This document shows positions 1-5,314 of a DNA stretch of 8,747 bases, piece by piece. The first letter of the stretch is position 1. Each line of letters opens with the position of its first letter. Position numbers and translations under genes: made by a program. Source of the stretch: Campylobacter sp. UBA1713. Lineage in GTDB: Bacteria; Campylobacterota; Campylobacteria; Campylobacterales; Campylobacteraceae. The notes beneath the pieces were generated by a model. That model was not told the origin of the DNA. It worked only from the letters and a program-made list of their open reading frames with translations, and made no database searches. The DNA is taken from positions 1-8,747 of the forward strand of contig DCIZ01000105.1 of NCBI GenBank assembly GCA_002317305.1, given 5' to 3'.

Positions 1-383
1 AGTTTATGTTGCTGTTGGTAACCCCACGCTTCGCCGAGCAATATAGAATTTGCCATCTGCGGACCAGTTGTCCACATAAACAATATACAATCCGCATCTG
101 CGATATTTTTAACTTCAAGCGTCATGAGATCTTTTAGTTTTACGGTAGGATACTTAAATGAAGCTGAACTAATGAAAATATCATGCTCAAAACCGACATT
201 TTCTGACTTTATGACAGATTTGTCAAACTGCATTTTTCCGCCATAATCCCATGGCGGGTCGGCGTAAATCACTTGGTATTTTTTGTTTGGTAGTTTGCAA
301 AAAAGTTCGCTCATTGGGTTTAATTTTGTGCTTTGTTTTGCTTTTTTACTATATATAGCGTATGCGGTTACATCTTTTTTCAT
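1..383 (-). CDS. MT-A70 family adenine-N6 DNA methyltransferase of a MunI-type R-M system (3' part outside window)
   Basis: Reading the minus strand from ATG at 383 gives 127 codons with no stop before the window edge, so the gene is partial. Residues 36-49 read YQVIYADPPWDYGG, with the catalytic DPPW motif at 42-45. Further on, YPTVKLKDLM and the segment around LFMWTTGP followed by WGY match the MT-A70 fold. This family includes the prokaryotic methylase M.MunI, which methylates adenine in CAATTG (recalled, not searched). AAAGGA lies 6 nt before the start. The gene is divergent from the controller and endonuclease genes, the usual layout of a C-regulated type II system. It should protect the host DNA from the partner nuclease. 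The last visible residues (GYQQQHK) do not look like the usual continuation of the family (aromatic-rich, FVW-like), so a lesion beyond the edge is possible but cannot be judged here. Confidence 0.88.
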   Translation of the reverse strand, partial: MKKDVTAYAIYSKKAKQSTKLNPMSELFCKLPNKKYQVIYADPPWDYGGKMQFDKSVIKSENVGFEHDIFISSASFKYPTVKLKDLMTLEVKNIADADCILFMWTTGPQMANSILLGEAWGYQQQHK

Positions 384-400
384 TTCGTATCCTTTACTGA

Positions 401-429
401 AGTATATCAAAAAATGTGCGGTTTGTCAA
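401..429 (-). promoter_or_regulatory. Near-consensus sigma-70 promoter of the MT-A70 methyltransferase gene
   Basis: On the minus strand TTGACA (429-424) and TATACT (406-401) are separated by exactly 17 nt, about 17 nt upstream of the methylase start. A perfect -35 hexamer is unusual for Campylobacterota, whose housekeeping promoters normally lack one, so this may have come in with the R-M module. Confidence 0.75.
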
Positions 430-439
430 TGATTGTGTT

Positions 440-467
440 ACTCATAGTCCGTTGTTTATGTCTGACT
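440..467 (+). promoter_or_regulatory. C-box-like operator for the R-M controller protein
   Basis: ACTCATAGTCCGT followed by TGTTTATGTCTGACT resembles the tandem C-boxes bound by type II R-M controller proteins (pattern GACTnATAGTC-CGT-G...; recalled from the Esp1396I and PvuII families). It begins 11 bp upstream of the methylase -35 box and covers the -35 region of the rightward promoter. A controller dimer here could switch both transcripts. The left arm and the central CCGT are well matched; the right arm is looser. Confidence 0.68.
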
Positions 468-480
468 TTTTTGCTACAAT
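452..480 (+). promoter_or_regulatory. Promoter of the controller-endonuclease genes
   Basis: TTGTTT (452-457) and TACAAT (475-480), with the extended -10 bases TGC at 472-474, are spaced by 17 nt. The -35 half lies inside the C-box, as expected for autoregulation. The controller start is 35 nt downstream, with GGAG at 505-508 as its ribosome binding site. Confidence 0.6.
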
Positions 481-514
481 TTCGATAATTTTCACGAATA
501 TTTTGGAGAAAATC

Positions 515-764
515 ATGATTTTAAAAAAAATTTGGCAACAGGCTAAGAAAACTGCGAAAAACACTCACGTCCAAAAGCCAAGAGGATTTTGCAAATTCCA
601 TAGACATGGACAGAACTTACTACTCTTCTGTCGAAAATGGAGAGAGAAATTTGTCGCTTAAAAACATAAAAAAGATAGCAAACGGCTTTGGAATCACGCT
701 TTCAGAGCTTTTTAAAGATGTCGAAAACGAGGAGGTAAATGATGGGCAGAAAAGAGCTAAGTAG
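515..764 (+). pseudogene. Xre-family R-M controller protein (C protein), frameshifted at an A8 tract
   Basis: The ATG at 515 follows GGAG at 505-508 and begins MILKK, then leaves frame at the A8 run 523-530. With seven A residues the frame is continuous to TAG at 762 and gives 82 residues, the usual C-protein size. The restored protein holds a helix-turn-helix: RLRKLRK near the N terminus, then SQEDFANSIDMDRTYYSSVE and NGERNLSLKNIKKIA, ending in ITLSELFKDVE. Such proteins bind C-boxes and time endonuclease expression after methylation. The gene overlaps the endonuclease start by 23 nt, and the endonuclease ribosome binding site AGGAGG (730-735) lies within it. The family assignment is strong. 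Whether the gene is truly broken, phase-variable, rescued by slippage at the A tract, or just misread in sequencing cannot be decided from one sequence. Confidence 0.85.
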
Positions 765-1350
765 CAGAATCAACTGAGAAAAAGTCGCTAACATAAAAGC
801 CACGAAGGCAGAGCAAAATTTTTATGAAATTTTTGAGGTAGCTTTTGCTGGGACAAAATATAAACTTCACAAAAAACCAACTCATTTGAAGAATCTTTAC
901 GCTTCTGTAAATTTGAAAAACGAGATTTTGGAGCAAATTTTTAATCCAAACATAAATTTATCGGCTACAAAATGGGGCGTTTTTCCTGACTTTGCCATCG
1001 AAAATACCAAAACAGGCAAGATTCTTTTTGGCGAGATAAAAAGGCAAGATGGCTGGGTTGAAGGCAAAAACCAAAGCGCAGGCAGAGGCAACGCACACGA
1101 AAGATCATGTAAATTTTTCTCGCCCGGACTACAAAAGGCGTGTAGAGAAGCGGGGCGAATTTATGACACGAGAATTTTGCCATTTTTGGTTATTTTTACT
1201 GGCGATATTACGCGAGATCCAAAAAGAGTTCGTGAAATTGCGTTTTGGTATGGCGAATTTCAAGACAACTACTTCATGTGGCGACCAAACGAAAATGGCG
1301 AAGTACTCGTGAAACATTTTGACGAAAAACTACGAATTTATCTTGACTAA
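742..1350 (+). pseudogene. MunI-like type II restriction endonuclease with an in-frame TGA at codon 12
   Basis: From ATG 742, placed 6 nt after AGGAGG, the frame runs 203 codons to TAA at 1350. The 202-residue product has the length I recall for R.MunI (C^AATTG cutter). The sole interruption is TGA at 775-777, where R.MunI has tryptophan (recalled). Counting from this start, the catalytic residues fall at D83 (VFPDFAIE), E98 and K100 (FGEIKRQDGW), the numbering of the MunI active site. The segments AGRGNAHERSCK, GDITRDPKRVRE and DNYFMWRPNE are also family-like. The frame is otherwise intact, with four TGG tryptophan codons, so the lesion looks recent. Restart at TTG 886 would lose 48 residues and has no convincing ribosome binding site. 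The enzyme is probably inactive unless the TGA is read through. Confidence 0.9.
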
Positions 1351-1433
1351 AATTATGGCTAAATCCAAATGCAGTAGAATTTCTAAAATTCGCAAAAAAG
1401 CAAATTTGACTTTTACGCCCTCGCTAGACAAAA

Positions 1434-1467
1434 AGATTCTTCGGGTAGCTCTCGCCACCCTTACAAA
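1434..1467 (-). repeat. Dispersed intergenic repeat (GAAGAATC type), diverged copy with hairpin
   Basis: Read on the plus strand, GATTCTTCGG ... GCT ... CG ... CCCTTAC parallels the copy at 5150-5187 read on the opposite strand. The part GGGTAGC-TCTC-GCCACCC (1443-1460) forms a 7-bp stem with one mismatch and a 4-nt loop. It lies between the converging 3' ends of the endonuclease and oxygenase genes and could help end transcription, but no T-run follows. Confidence 0.45.
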
Positions 1468-1516
1468 TTTGTGTTGGTTTTGCAGTTTTTGACAAACTTA
1501 AATTTTCATCTAAAGC

Positions 1517-2557
1517 CTAAATTTTCAACGGGCTTGCGGGATTTGACTCATCATAAACATCGCTGTAAAATTTTTTCGCGACATCTGGATGCGAGCGAAG
1601 TCGGTGTTTTAGGTAGTTCCAGCCGATGACTGGCAAAATAGGGTTTGTAGCTTCGTCTTCCACGCCTCTTTCGCCTTTTTTTAGGTGTTCTGGTAGCTCA
1701 AAAACGTTTAGTTTGTAGTCTAGTTTTGAACCTAAAAATACCACCGCCGAGATGCGGTCTTCGCCCACCAAAGGCGACTTTACTCTGTGTTTTGTCGCAC
1801 GCAAATATCCGTTTGTCGCAAGCTCCAAAAATTCGCCCAAATTTATCACAAACGCACCCTCTTTGTAAGCCACGTCCAGCCACAAATTTGGCTCTACTTC
1901 TACCTGCAAACCGCCTATGTGGTCTATGAGAAGTAGCGTCAAAAAGCCGTCATCTTTGTGTGCGCCCACGCCTTGTGTTTGTGCGCTGTATGCACTCTCT
2001 TTTGTGGCGCGTCCGGGGTAGTGAATGAGCTTTGCGTGTTCGTAAAAGTCGCTGTCAAACATCTCGTCAAAGACGCCGCTTTTGCCGTAAAGTGCGTTTG
2101 AAAAGCCATCTAGTAGCTCAAAACCCATCTTGTTTACCTGCTTTTGCCACTCCTCAAACGTCTCTTTTAGTGCCGCGCACTCCTCGCTCCATTGGTTTGG
2201 TCCATAAAGCCGCATAAACGCTGGCGTGTCCCCTTTTGGCGCTTGGTCTAGCCCTAAGTCTATCTCTTCACGCCAATCCTTTTGCCCGAGTGTGTACTCG
2301 CCACCTAAGCTTGTGTAGCCACGAAAGTGTTTTGAATTTGAGAGAGAAATTTTCTCTTTCGTCTCTTGTGGTAGCTCAAAAAATTCAGCGCTTTGTTTTC
2401 GTAGCTTTTTGCAAAGCTCTAAATTTACATCGTGCCCGACTAAGTAAAAAAAGCCCACTTCGTGTGCGGCATAAAGTAGCTCTTTGTAGAATTTTTGCCT
2501 AGTTTGCTCGTCGCCTTTTGTAAAGGCACTTAGGTCAATAGATGGAATTTCTTTCAT
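1517..2557 (-). CDS. Isopenicillin N synthase family Fe(II)/2-oxoglutarate-dependent oxygenase
   Basis: The start at 2557 (MKEIPSIDLSAF) is chosen because GGAG lies 5 nt upstream and the family begins with this N-terminal strand. An upstream in-frame ATG at 2656 would add 33 residues lying inside higA. The 346-residue protein has the DIOX_N domain (about 4-125, with AAHEVGFFYLVGHDV at 30-44) and the double-stranded beta-helix domain (about 170-285). Fe ligands are H200 and D202 (GAHKDDGF) and H257 (TKHRV). R268 and S270 (DRISAVVF) form the 2-oxoglutarate-binding RxS pair. It is therefore expected to be a catalytically competent cytosolic oxidase. Bacterial homologues of this length are common and mostly of unknown substrate; the family does not imply penicillin synthesis. 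It follows higA by 26 nt on the same strand, so it may be cotranscribed with the toxin-antitoxin pair. Confidence 0.93.
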   Translation of the reverse strand: MKEIPSIDLSAFTKGDEQTRQKFYKELLYAAHEVGFFYLVGHDVNLELCKKLRKQSAEFFELPQETKEKISLSNSKHFRGYTSLGGEYTLGQKDWREEIDLGLDQAPKGDTPAFMRLYGPNQWSEECAALKETFEEWQKQVNKMGFELLDGFSNALYGKSGVFDEMFDSDFYEHAKLIHYPGRATKESAYSAQTQGVGAHKDDGFLTLLLIDHIGGLQVEVEPNLWLDVAYKEGAFVINLGEFLELATNGYLRATKHRVKSPLVGEDRISAVVFLGSKLDYKLNVFELPEHLKKGERGVEDEATNPILPVIGWNYLKHRLRSHPDVAKKFYSDVYDESNPASPLKI

Positions 2558-2583
2558 TTTTGCTCCTTGTGGTTTTTGTGTTT

Positions 2584-2886
2584 TTAAGCCGAAATTTGTG
2601 TGTTGTTTGGTTTTTGCGACTCTTCTAAATCGTAAAGTTTTTGAAGATTCAGCCAAAATTCAGCCGAAGTTCCAAAAAATTTAGAAAATCTATCTGCTAT
2701 GCTGGCTGTAACAGGACGTTTTTTGTGAATTATTTCAGAAATTTCACTTTCAGAAACGCCACTCTCTTTTGCCAAACAAAAGATACTTATGTTCATGGTA
2801 TCTAAAAATTCTTCTTTTAGAATTTCGCCTGGGTGAATGTTTGGTAATTTTTCTTTTTCGTTAATGATAATCTGTGATTCTAACAT
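2584..2886 (-). CDS. higA: HigA-type antitoxin, Xre-family helix-turn-helix protein
   Basis: The chosen start ATG 2886 (MLESQIIINEKEKL) gives 100 residues, has GGAG 9 nt upstream, and overlaps the 3' end of the toxin gene by 26 nt, typical of translationally coupled higBA pairs. Alternative ATGs at 2895 and 2901 are possible; the longer reading from 2934 lies deep in the toxin gene. The signature IHPGEILKEEFL sits at 17-28, followed by a helix-turn-helix at about 32-62 (FCLAKESGVSESEISEII, then HKKRPVTASIADRFSKFFG) and the C-terminal family motif SAEFWLNLQKLYDLE. The protein should bind and neutralise HigB and repress the operon promoter. The toxin-first order is characteristic of HigBA, in contrast to most type II systems. 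Confidence 0.92.
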   Translation of the reverse strand: MLESQIIINEKEKLPNIHPGEILKEEFLDTMNISIFCLAKESGVSESEISEIIHKKRPVTASIADRFSKFFGTSAEFWLNLQKLYDLEESQKPNNTQISA

Positions 2887-3142
2887 TTTCAACATCTCCA
2901 TTTTCAAATTTAAATACAACTCGCCACTGGTCATTTACTCTCACCGAATAAAAACCTTCCAAATTTCCATGAAGTTTTTCCAGATGATTTCCAGGCGGAA
3001 TTCTCAAATCTTCTATGACTTTTGCGGCTTCTAACATTCGCAGTTTTCTCCTCGCGATATTTTGAATTGTTTGTGGAAGTTTTTTGCTTATTTTTCCTTT
3101 GTGAATCGCTTCGGCTTCCGTGTCGTCAAAATTTTTTATCAT
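2861..3142 (-). CDS. higB: HigB-type toxin, RelE/ParE-superfamily mRNA endoribonuclease
   Basis: ATG 3142 follows AAGGTGAT and opens a complete 93-residue frame, the normal HigB length. Family hallmarks are the central KLRMLEAAKVIEDLRIPPGNH, the LEKLHGNLEGFYSVRVND strand region and the C-terminal WRVVFKFENGDVENVRITDYH. In known HigB toxins this fold cuts mRNA on translating ribosomes and arrests growth until antitoxin is resynthesised. The gene is first in the pair, overlapping higA. A perfect 14-bp palindrome (TCAAAATATTTTGA, 3185-3198) lies 43-56 nt upstream and could be the HigA operator. No lesion is visible, so the pair is probably functional. Confidence 0.92.
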   Translation of the reverse strand: MIKNFDDTEAEAIHKGKISKKLPQTIQNIARRKLRMLEAAKVIEDLRIPPGNHLEKLHGNLEGFYSVRVNDQWRVVFKFENGDVENVRITDYH

Positions 3143-3184
3143 GCATCACCTTTTATACGCCTTTTTAAAAACTAATTTAACTCA

Positions 3185-3198
3185 TCAAAATATTTTGA
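3185..3198. promoter_or_regulatory. Perfect 14-bp palindrome upstream of higBA, candidate HigA operator
   Basis: TCAAAATATTTTGA is self-complementary and sits between the antitoxin-like pseudogene and higB. Its 12-bp core CAAAATATTTTG recurs at 3373-3384 inside the upstream antitoxin-like gene. An operator role is inferred from position and symmetry only, and AT-rich DNA makes such palindromes fairly cheap. Confidence 0.35.
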
Positions 3199-3201
3199 CG
3201 A

Positions 3202-3424
3202 CTAATAATTGCTTGATTTTCTCAATGCTTTAATGTAGCGTGTAACATCTTCTTCGCTCTCAAAACCTGCTTTTTTAGCTTCGCCTTCCATGTTTTTTTT
3301 GAAATACAGATAGCCACTCATCACGCATCTCCTTTTGAATTTCTAACGCATCGCGATCGAATTTCAGAGAGCCAAAATATTTTGATATATCAGTTTTTTT
3401 GTTTATTTTTGTGGTCGCATTCAT
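3202..3424 (-). pseudogene. Orphan antitoxin-like small protein, frameshifted at an A8 tract
   Basis: ATG 3424 has GGAG 6 nt upstream and encodes MNATTKINKKTDISKYFGSL, then a segment ending in IQKEMRDEWLSVF. At the A8 run (T8 on the plus strand, 3293-3300) the frame shifts. Reading seven A residues continues as QKNMEGEAKKAGFESEEDV, then RYIKALRKSSNY and TAG at 3202, for 73 residues. The pattern of an N-terminal SKYFG segment and a C-terminal EAKxAGxxSEEDVxxYIKxLR resembles short type II antitoxins that commonly precede PIN-type toxins. That family assignment is from memory and tentative. No toxin gene follows: the next gene downstream is higB, 59 nt away. It may be the remnant of a system whose toxin was lost. 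Confidence 0.62.
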
Positions 3425-3463
3425 TTGCAACTCCTTTTTTAAAACTAAAACGCAAATTTTACC

Positions 3464-3489
3464 ATTTTAACATAAAATTACGTTAAAAT
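3464..3489. promoter_or_regulatory. Inverted repeat upstream of the antitoxin-like gene, candidate operator
   Basis: ATTTTAAC (3464-3471) and GTTAAAAT (3482-3489) form an exact 8-bp inverted repeat with a 10-nt spacer, 40 nt upstream of the ATG at 3424. On the minus strand a TAAAAT -10-like box lies between repeat and gene. Spacing and location suit antitoxin autoregulation; there is no other support. Confidence 0.3.
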
Positions 3490-3553
3490 TTAAAACCACG
3501 CTGAAAATTCACTTTCATCGCAAATTTTTAAAGCCACTTTTACCAACTTTCGC

Positions 3554-3559
3554 TAAAAT
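3554..3559 (+). promoter_or_regulatory. Candidate -10 box of the malic enzyme gene, upstream of the inserted element
   Basis: GCTAAAAT resembles the extended -10 boxes of Campylobacterota. If used, transcription would begin about where the inserted element begins (3566), putting the whole element into a 5' untranslated leader of roughly 240 nt. Confidence 0.3.
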
Positions 3560-3561
3560 GC

Positions 3562-3782
3562 TAAAGGACATCTCTAAAAAACCATTTAAACAAATTTGAA
3601 TGGCTTGCTTTACAGGAAACATCGGCTAACGCCGAGCGCTTCGCTTGTTTTCGAGCCTGTTTTTTCGCTTTTTTGCCTTAAAACTCGTCAAATACGACAG
3701 TATTATCCTTGTTTTAAAACAAAAAAATCGCTAAAAACATTTCTCAAAATCAAGCCAAACTGGTTTTTAGAGATGTCCTAAA
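3562..3782. mobile_element. MITE-like non-autonomous insertion element (213 bp) with TAAA target duplication
   Basis: The left end GGACATCTCTAAAAAACCA (3566-3584) is an inverted copy of the right end TGGTTTTTAGAGATGTCC (3761-3778), differing by one A in the A-run. TAAA precedes the left end (3562-3565) and follows the right end (3779-3782), consistent with a target-site duplication. No transposase domain is encoded; the internal 61-codon frame has no coding character. This makes it a deletion derivative or MITE mobilised in trans. The short duplication and end sequence suggest an IS5-like parent, but that is only a guess. It occupies most of the gene-free stretch 3425-3805 and ends 27 nt before the malic enzyme start. 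Confidence 0.72.
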
Positions 3783-3805
3783 ACATTTTAAAAAAAAGGA
3801 CAAAC

Positions 3806-4987
3806 ATGAGAGAAAAAGCTCTTAAGTATCACGCAGAATTTGGTGGCAAGCTAGCCGTTACGGTAAAGACAAAGTGCGAAAACGCAGACGACCTTAGCCT
3901 AGCGTATAGCCCGGGCGTTGCTGAGCCGTGCAAAGAGATTCACGCAGACGAGAAAAACAGCTTTCGTTATACGAATCGTTGCAACTTAGTCGGCGTCATT
4001 AGCAACGGAACGGCGGTTTTGGGGCTGGGCGACATAGGCGCGGCGGCGAGCAAGCCAGTCATGGAGGGAAAGGCGGTGCTTTTCAAAAAATTCGGTGGCG
4101 TAGATGCTTATGATGTAGAGATAAACGAAAAAGACCCAAAAAAGCTTGTCGAGATCATAAAAGCCATAGCGCCGACTTTTGGCGGCATAAACCTAGAGGA
4201 CATAAAAGCACCAGAGTGTTTTGAGGTGGAGGCAGCTTTGCAAGACATAGGGATTCCAGTCATGCACGACGACCAGCACGGCACAGCCATCATTACTACA
4301 GCAGGACTTCTAAACGCCGTGGAGTTAAGTGGCAAAAAGCTAGATGAGATAAAAGTAGTCGTGAGCGGAAGTGGTGCTGCAGGCATCGGGTGTGCGAGAA
4401 TGTATAGGGCAGTGGGCGTGAAAAACATCGTTATGCTTGACAGCAAGGGTGTGATTTTTGTGGGCAGAAACGACCTTACAAAAGAGAAAGCCGAATTTGC
4501 GGTGGAGACAGAGGCGCGAACGCTTGCTGATGCGCTAAAAGACGCGGACATGTTTTTGGGGCTTAGTAAAGGTGGCGTAATGAACGCTGAGATGGTGAAA
4601 AGCATGGCGAGTGGCGCCATCATCTTTGCTTTGGCAAATCCAGAGCCTGAAATTCGTCCAGAGGTGGCAAAGGCGGTGCGCGAGGAGATCATCATAGGCA
4701 CGGGCAGAAGCGACTACGCAAACCAAGTAAACAATGTGCTTTGCTTTCCGTTTTTGTTTCGTGGCGCGCTAGATGCGGGGGCGACATGCATAAACGAGGA
4801 GATGAAGATAGCAGCAGCAAAAGCTTTGGCGGAGTTGGCAAAAGAGCCTGTGCCAGAGGAGGTGAGTAGGCTTTATGGACGTGAGCTAAAATTTGGACCT
4901 GACTACATCATTCCTACGCCGTTTGACCCACGACTTTTTGAAAAAGTGAGCGGTGCGGTGAGAGAGGCGTGGCTAGCTGGTAAGTAA
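3806..4987 (+). CDS. maeB: NAD(P)-dependent malic enzyme (single-domain, oxaloacetate-decarboxylating)
   Basis: ATG 3806 follows AAGGA (3796-3800). The 393-residue cytosolic protein catalyses oxidative decarboxylation of malate to pyruvate and CO2, linking the TCA cycle to pyruvate and reducing power. Visible family elements are catalytic Y34 ([10 protein letters not shown]), K89 in the [13 protein letters not shown] segment, metal ligands E131-D132 (NLEDIKAPE) and D156 (HDDQHGTAI), and the nucleotide-binding GSGAAG at 188-193. ANPEPE at 277-282 and the [18 protein letters not shown] segment follow. The length matches the malic enzyme domain alone; the C-terminal phosphotransacetylase-like domain of the E. 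coli MaeB enzyme is missing, as is usual in this phylum. Cofactor preference cannot be told with certainty. Its GC content appears higher than that of the neighbouring R-M genes, in line with a core gene. The promoter region is split by the inserted element. Confidence 0.95.
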   Translation: MREKALKYHAEFGGKLAVTVKTKCENADDLSLAYSPGVAEPCKEIHADEKNSFRYTNRCNLVGVISNGTAVLGLGDIGAAASKPVMEGKAVLFKKFGGVDAYDVEINEKDPKKLVEIIKAIAPTFGGINLEDIKAPECFEVEAALQDIGIPVMHDDQHGTAIITTAGLLNAVELSGKKLDEIKVVVSGSGAAGIGCARMYRAVGVKNIVMLDSKGVIFVGRNDLTKEKAEFAVETEARTLADALKDADMFLGLSKGGVMNAEMVKSMASGAIIFALANPEPEIRPEVAKAVREEIIIGTGRSDYANQVNNVLCFPFLFRGALDAGATCINEEMKIAAAKALAELAKEPVPEEVSRLYGRELKFGPDYIIPTPFDPRLFEKVSGAVREAWLAGK

Positions 4988-4995
4988 ATTTGTGT

Positions 4996-5070
<75 letters not shown>

Positions 5071-5075
5071 TTCTG

Positions 5076-5091
5076 CGATTCTACAGAATCG
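5076..5091. repeat. Short hairpin CGATTCT-AC-AGAATCG
   Basis: A 7-bp perfect stem with a 2-nt loop directly follows the perfect heptamer array. The arm AGAATC is also part of the dispersed repeats nearby. It could contribute to a terminator for the malic enzyme transcript, but no T-run follows. Confidence 0.4.
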
Positions 5092-5110
5092 TCAAGCAAA
5101 CGCCGTCATT

Positions 5111-5150
5111 CTTCCGTTTTCCGTTTTCTGCTTTCCGTTTTCCGTTACTG
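5111..5150 (-). repeat. Degenerate heptamer array (AAACGGA type, about 5 copies), inverted to the first array
   Basis: On the minus strand the units read TAACGGA, AAACGGA, AAGCAGA, AAACGGA, AAACGGA. All keep the C(G/A)GA core and period of seven. The array is bounded by two direct copies of GCCGTCATTC (5102-5111 and 5150-5159), as if inserted into or duplicated together with the dispersed repeat that follows. Confidence 0.8.
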
Positions 5151-5187
5151 CCGTCATTCGTAAGGGAGCGTTAGCGACCGAAGAATC
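5150..5187 (+). repeat. Dispersed intergenic repeat (GTCATTC...GAAGAATC type)
   Basis: GCCGTCATTC, then GTAAGGGAGCG, then TTAGCGACCGAAGAATC has the layout of repeats scattered between genes in many bacterial genomes (recalled). Related copies in this window lie at 1434-1467 and 5284-5314, both in the opposite orientation. Confidence 0.6.
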
Positions 5188-5243
5188 CCCCGCCTGGCGA
5201 GTGCGTAAAAAGTCAAATTCACAAAAAAGCAAATTTTAACACA

Positions 5244-5279
5244 TTCCGTCTTCCGTTTTCTGCATTCTGTTTTCCGAAC
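5244..5279 (-). repeat. Degenerate heptamer array with GTTCGGA leader
   Basis: On the minus strand this reads GTTCGGA, AAACAGA, ATGCAGA, AAACGGA, AGACGGA, ATG. It shares the leader GTTCGGA with the arrays at 4996 and 8718 and has the same C(G/A)GA core, but every unit is different, so it is an old or independently drifting array. It lies 22 nt downstream of the methyltransferase stop codon. Confidence 0.75.
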
Positions 5280-5283
5280 GTAA

Positions 5284-5314
5284 GAGATTCTTCGCTAGCG
5301 TTCAAAATGGCGAC
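5284..5314 (-). repeat. Dispersed repeat copy overlapping the methyltransferase 3' end
   Basis: The plus strand reads AGATTCTTCGCTAGCG, then TTCAAAATGGCGAC; on the minus strand this is GTCGCCATTTTGAACGC and then TAGCGAAGAATCT, parallel to the repeat at 5150-5187. The TGA stop of the methyltransferase gene (5302-5304) and its last codons (SPF) lie inside it, so the repeat supplies the end of the coding region. Confidence 0.6.

Noticed and set aside
416..661. 81-codon open frame with GTG start
   Set aside because: It joins the control region and the out-of-frame half of the controller gene; the real gene is the frameshifted reading 515-764.
886..1350. Separate 154-residue protein starting at TTG 886
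   Set aside because: The same frame continues upstream to the proper start at 742 with AGGAGG; this is the part of the MunI-like gene after the TGA.
2557..2656. Longer N terminus for the oxygenase
   Set aside because: The extra 33 residues lie inside higA and do not fit the family; ATG 2557 has a good ribosome binding site.
3596..3781. 61-codon open frame inside the inserted element as a transposase
   Set aside because: Too short, no transposase motif, and it ends in the inverted repeat; more likely non-coding interior.
4108..4701. 197-codon open frame on the minus strand within the malic enzyme gene
   Set aside because: A shadow of a strongly supported gene, serine/methionine-rich without any domain.
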